NCBI GenBank assembly: GCA_036787815.1
Contig: DAIQOP010000197.1
Coordinates: forward strand, 1-7,329
DNA length: 7,329 nucleotides
Direction: 5' to 3'
DNA from: DATBAK01 sp036787815
GTDB lineage: Bacteria > Actinomycetota > Acidimicrobiia > IMCC26256 > PALSA-610
Positions within the stretch are counted from its first letter, which is position 1, and every line of letters starts with the position of its first letter. Below the pieces are notes generated by a model, which did no database searches, was not told the DNA's origin, and saw nothing but the letters and a program-made list of their open reading frames with translations. Positions 4,908 through 7,329 of this stretch are shown here, piece by piece. Both the position numbers and the translations under genes were made by a program.

Positions 4908-6107
4908 TCACCTGTCGTAGATCGTCACGACCTCGACGTGCGGAGTGTGCGGGAAGAGATCGACCGGTGTCACCGACGTGAGCTGGTATCCCGCTTCGCG
5001 CAGCAGGCCGGCATCGCGCCCGAGGCTCGCCGCGTCGCAGCTCACGAGGATCACCCGCCGTGCCCCGGTGGCGGTGATCACGGCGACGCCCGGTCGGCCC
5101 AGACCGGCACGACTCGGGTCGGCGACCACGAGGTCGGTGGGTTGCGGCTTCCAGTGTGAGACATCGCCGAGCACGACGTCGACGTCGAGATCACGCAGGT
5201 TGTGACGAGCATCCTCCACGGCCACCGCTGCGCTCTCGACCGCCGTGACCGACCAGCCGCGCGCCGCGAGCACACCGGCGAACACCCCGACACCGCTGTA
5301 GAGATCGATCGCGGAGCTCGGCGGACCGAGCGCGCCGGCGGCGGTGGTCACGAGATCGGCGAGCGCGTCGACGCCGTCGGCGCGGGTCTGGAAGAACGAT
5401 GCCGCGGAGATCCGCCATCGTCGACCGGCGGCGAGCTCGTGCAGGTGATCCGATCGCACGTCGGCGGGAACCTTCGCCCCCGCGCGTCGTGGAGTGACGG
5501 CCGCGAGCCGCTCGCCCGTGCGCGCACCACAACGCAGCACCACTTCGCGCGCGCCCGGGAATCGCCCGTCGACGATGAGCTCGGCCACGAGCGGGTGCGC
5601 GACGAGGCACCCGTCGACGGTGACCGCGTCGTGCGAATGGGAGCGGCGGAATCCGGCCCGTCCCTGCACCACCGCGGTGCGCACCGTCGTGCGGAACGCC
5701 CAGGGCTCGAGCGGCACCATGGGCTCGAGGTCGGGCGCGTCGATGCCGCCGAGCCGGCGCAACCCGTCGCGCACGACGTCGGCCTTGAACCGGTGCTGGG
5801 CGTCGATCGCGATGTGCTGCCATCCGCACGCACCACAACCACGTTCGACCTCCGGGCAGGGTGGCGAGATCCGATCCGGCGAGGCCTCGATCACCTCGAT
5901 CACGCGAGCCTTCGCGTGGCTCCGGTGCTGACTGAGCACCACGGCCGTCACGTGCTCGCCCGGGATCCCACCGTCGACGAAGGTGACGCGCCCGTCGCTG
6001 TCCCGGGAGATGGCGTCTCCCCCGGCGACCATGGCCGTCGGCGTGAGATCGACGACCGGTCGGCCGGGCGTCGAGGCCTCGTTGCCGTCACGGTCGCTGG
6101 TCGTCAC
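4908..6107 (-). CDS. TRAM-domain class I SAM-dependent RNA (uracil-5-)methyltransferase
   Basis: This 399-residue enzyme of the TrmA/RlmD (RumA) family makes 5-methyluridine in tRNA or rRNA. An N-terminal TRAM RNA-binding domain (about residues 20-75, with IPGEHVTAVV) is followed by iron-sulfur cysteines C84, C91 and C94 (CPEVERGCGACGWQH), with C167 as the likely fourth ligand. The catalytic domain shows FFQTRADG (Q240), the SAM-binding motif DLYSGVGVFAG (268-278) and DPSRAGLG (330-337). The nucleophile Cys is in VSCDAASLGRD (C357), and the general base is E392 in FPHTPHVE. All catalytic residues are present. The target nucleotide cannot be assigned, because actinobacterial members such as Rv2689c are not safely mapped to RlmC, RlmD or TrmA. 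The start is GTG at 6107, with only a weak ribosome-binding site. It stands 44 bases after the small membrane protein gene. Confidence 0.92.
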   Translation of the reverse strand: MTTSDRDGNEASTPGRPVVDLTPTAMVAGGDAISRDSDGRVTFVDGGIPGEHVTAVVLSQHRSHAKARVIEVIEASPDRISPPCPEVERGCGACGWQHIAIDAQHRFKADVVRDGLRRLGGIDAPDLEPMVPLEPWAFRTTVRTAVVQGRAGFRRSHSHDAVTVDGCLVAHPLVAELIVDGRFPGAREVVLRCGARTGERLAAVTPRRAGAKVPADVRSDHLHELAAGRRWRISAASFFQTRADGVDALADLVTTAAGALGPPSSAIDLYSGVGVFAGVLAARGWSVTAVESAAVAVEDARHNLRDLDVDVVLGDVSHWKPQPTDLVVADPSRAGLGRPGVAVITATGARRVILVSCDAASLGRDAGLLREAGYQLTSVTPVDLFPHTPHVEVVTIYDR

Positions 6108-6151
6108 CCGTCACGATTACCACACGGTGCGCGGGATCGAGGGCTCCCGGG

Positions 6152-6451
6152 TCAGCGGAGCAGGCCGACGATCCCGGCCACGGTGAACGCGCAACCACCG
6201 AGGCCGAGCAGTCGCCGCCACGGATTCACGCCCCGGATCACCTCGTCGAGGGCCCACCAGCCGAGCGCGCCGACGCCGATCCAGTCGACGACCGTGCGCG
6301 GCGACGTCCCGGTCGCGACGATCCGCCGGAGCACCACGGTGGCGAAGAAGATCCACAGCGCGACGTTCGGCATCTGCGCGATCGTGATCCGACCGCTCGT
6401 GCGGCTGCGGAACAGCCAGTCGAAGGCCGATCGCATCGATGGTTCGCTCAC
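6152..6451 (-). CDS. Conserved small membrane protein of unknown function
   Basis: I do not recognise a named family. The 99-residue protein has a polar N terminus with FDWLFRSRTSGRITIAQ (residues 10-26). Three hydrophobic segments follow: about 28-42 (MPNVALWIFFATVVL), 53-70 (TVVDWIGVGALGWWALDE) and 80-98 (LLGLGGCAFTVAGIVGLL). The loop DEVIRGVNPWRRLLG between helices 2 and 3 looks conserved, as in small actinobacterial membrane proteins annotated only as hypothetical. The start is uncertain. GTG at 6451 is preferred, ATG at 6436 would shorten it by five residues, and TTG at 6478 would lengthen it by nine and overlap the upstream gene. It lies 19 bases after the SRPBCC gene and is probably co-transcribed with it. 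Confidence 0.7.
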   Translation of the reverse strand: MSEPSMRSAFDWLFRSRTSGRITIAQMPNVALWIFFATVVLRRIVATGTSPRTVVDWIGVGALGWWALDEVIRGVNPWRRLLGLGGCAFTVAGIVGLLR

Positions 6452-6470
6452 GGTCCGAGTGTGACGCGCG

Positions 6471-6920
6471 CTACTCAACCTCGGCCTTGATGCGCTCGAG
6501 CGTGGTTCGCATGCCGTTCCGATTGGTGCGACCGCGCGACCAGCCGAGGAGCATCCAGTACACGCGGAGCGGCAATATCGGCCGGAGCTCGAACGACTCC
6601 GTCACGTCGGTGCCGTCGCCCGCGGGCTCCAATTGATAGCGCCACACGTTCAGCGGCTTGTCGCCCGAGCCGACTCCGAAGCCGAACTCGCGACCCGGCA
6701 CGCAGGTCTGCACCGTGCAGGTCGTCCAGTAGACCGGGCCTTTCCCGTTGCGTTTCACGTGGCCACGGAACTTGGCGCCGACCGCGGGACCGGTCGCACC
6801 GTCGAGCCATTCGGCCTCGAAGGTCTCGGGGCTGTAGCGACCGATCTTGGTGACATCGCTCACCAGCTCCCAGATGCGCTCGGGCGGGGCGGCCATGTGG
6901 ACGGTGACGGAGTCATGCAC
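6471..6920 (-). CDS. SRPBCC family protein (polyketide cyclase/dehydrase-like)
   Basis: This 149-residue START/Bet v1-like (SRPBCC) fold protein, of the Polyketide_cyc2 type, has a hydrophobic ligand cavity. Typical parts are the opening strand and helix VTVHMAAPPERIWELVSDV (residues 5-23), then IGRYSPETFEAEWLDGATGP (26-45) and GAKFRGH. The strands include TTCTVQTCVPGREFGFGV (66-83) and WRYQLEPAGDGTDVTESFEL (93-112). The long C-terminal helix is NRNGMRTTLERIKAEVE. No ligand or reaction can be inferred. The start is GTG at 6920, with AGGG about 7 bases upstream. It begins 29 bases after the glutamate decarboxylase stop and is probably in the same transcript. Confidence 0.87.
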   Translation of the reverse strand: MHDSVTVHMAAPPERIWELVSDVTKIGRYSPETFEAEWLDGATGPAVGAKFRGHVKRNGKGPVYWTTCTVQTCVPGREFGFGVGSGDKPLNVWRYQLEPAGDGTDVTESFELRPILPLRVYWMLLGWSRGRTNRNGMRTTLERIKAEVE

Positions 6921-6949
6921 GGCCTCACCCTACGACCAGTAGGCAGCCG

Positions 6950-7329
6950 CTAGTGGTGGAAGCCCGCACCCGTCGCGCTCGAATGCACCGGTGCCGGTTG
7001 GGCCTGGAGGAGCGGCAATTGGCGCTTCAGGTCGCCGATCAGGAGATCGGCCAGATCGTGTGAGAACCCACGTTTCACGACGACGCGCAGCGCGCTGAGG
7101 TCTTCCCGATTCTTCGGGAACGTGTACGCGGGCAATTGCCACCCGCGTTCCCTGAGGGCCTTGGAGACGTCGAAGACGGTGAAGTTCTCGACTTCCGGCT
7201 TCAGCGTGAAGGCGAACACCGGAAGCTCGTCTCCGGTGGTGAGCAAGACGAACGGGCCGAGCTCGGCGATCTGTGCGGAGAGGCGCGTCGCGACGTCGCG
7301 GGCGTCGGCCTGGATCTTGCGGTACCCGT
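6950..7329 (-). CDS. gadB: Glutamate decarboxylase, C-terminal part (5' end of gene outside window)
   Basis: This is the last 125 residues of a pyridoxal-phosphate-dependent glutamate decarboxylase, which converts glutamate to GABA and CO2 and consumes a proton. The frame is open to the right edge, so the gene begins beyond it and the PLP-lysine region is not seen. Diagnostic segments are GYRKIQADARDVATRL, LGPFVLLTTGDELPVFAFTL, FTVFDVSKALRERGWQLPAY (residues 49-68) and LRVVVKRGFSHDLADLLIGD (80-99). They line up with E. coli GadB segments such as YDLSERLRLRGWQVPAFT and RRGFEMDFAELLLED. The protein ends in a 20-residue flexible tail finishing GAGFHH, comparable in place to the regulatory tail of E. 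coli GadB. Family assignment is firm; physiological role (acid resistance or GABA use) is inferred. Confidence 0.92.
   Translation of the reverse strand, partial: GYRKIQADARDVATRLSAQIAELGPFVLLTTGDELPVFAFTLKPEVENFTVFDVSKALRERGWQLPAYTFPKNREDLSALRVVVKRGFSHDLADLLIGDLKRQLPLLQAQPAPVHSSATGAGFHH

Noticed and set aside
5202..6464. 420-codon open frame on the + strand opposite the RNA methyltransferase
   Set aside because: The opposite strand encodes a protein with every TrmA/RlmD catalytic motif. The + translation is low-complexity Arg/His/Asp-rich, with no domain, as expected for antisense frames in GC-rich DNA.
1..7329. Mobile element, phage, CRISPR or defence island
   Set aside because: No transposase, integrase, terminal repeats, spaced direct repeats or tRNA-associated site. 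Base composition looks uniform and the genes are ordinary chromosomal families.

Overview
The window is high-GC, gene-dense bacterial DNA with an actinobacterial character. The signs are frequent GTG starts, 4-base stop/start overlaps, a SigC-type ECF sigma factor and a tiny 'hydrophobic protein' ending in RWYHW. A lineage such as Acidimicrobiia or another deep actinobacterial group fits, but the exact taxon cannot be fixed from the sequence. No stretch longer than 150 bases lacks a gene. I see no tRNA, rRNA, CRISPR array, insertion sequence or phage gene. This looks like ordinary chromosome, not a mobile island.

Layout. Left edge (1-559, +): the 3' part of an ECF sigma factor gene resembling mycobacterial sigC, ending in a 3 x 15-bp in-frame repeat. 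It converges on a two-gene minus-strand unit (653-1629): a RibD C-terminal-type reductase and a small GNAT-fold acetyltransferase, joined by an ATGA overlap. A 142-bp divergent spacer (1630-1771) separates that unit from a 52-aa membrane protein (+). The spacer carries the best regulatory signal in the window: a SigB/SigF-like promoter (GTTC-N16-GGGTAT), an inverted repeat inside the promoter spacer, and a strong AAGGAGG ribosome-binding site.

From 1956 to the right edge every gene is on the minus strand. In transcription order these are: glutamate decarboxylase (3' end of the gene only), an SRPBCC/polyketide-cyclase-like protein, a small conserved three-helix membrane protein, a TRAM-domain RNA m5U methyltransferase, a cupin, an RNase Z-like metallo-beta-lactamase-fold hydrolase, a Pit phosphate transporter and its DUF47/PhoU-like partner. 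Cupin/hydrolase and Pit/DUF47 are each joined by 4-base overlaps. The other gaps are 19-68 bases, so several transcription units or one long read-through unit are possible.

Functionally the clearest module is Pit-DUF47 (low-affinity phosphate uptake plus its accessory protein). The reductase-GNAT and cupin-hydrolase pairs are probably co-translated, but their substrates are unknown. Glutamate decarboxylase suggests acid or GABA metabolism. I found no convincing novel multi-gene system. The items most worth a second look are the stress-type promoter, a hairpin with a G(CUUG)C loop touching the cupin ribosome-binding site, the sigma-factor tail repeat, and the His-His C terminus of the decarboxylase.
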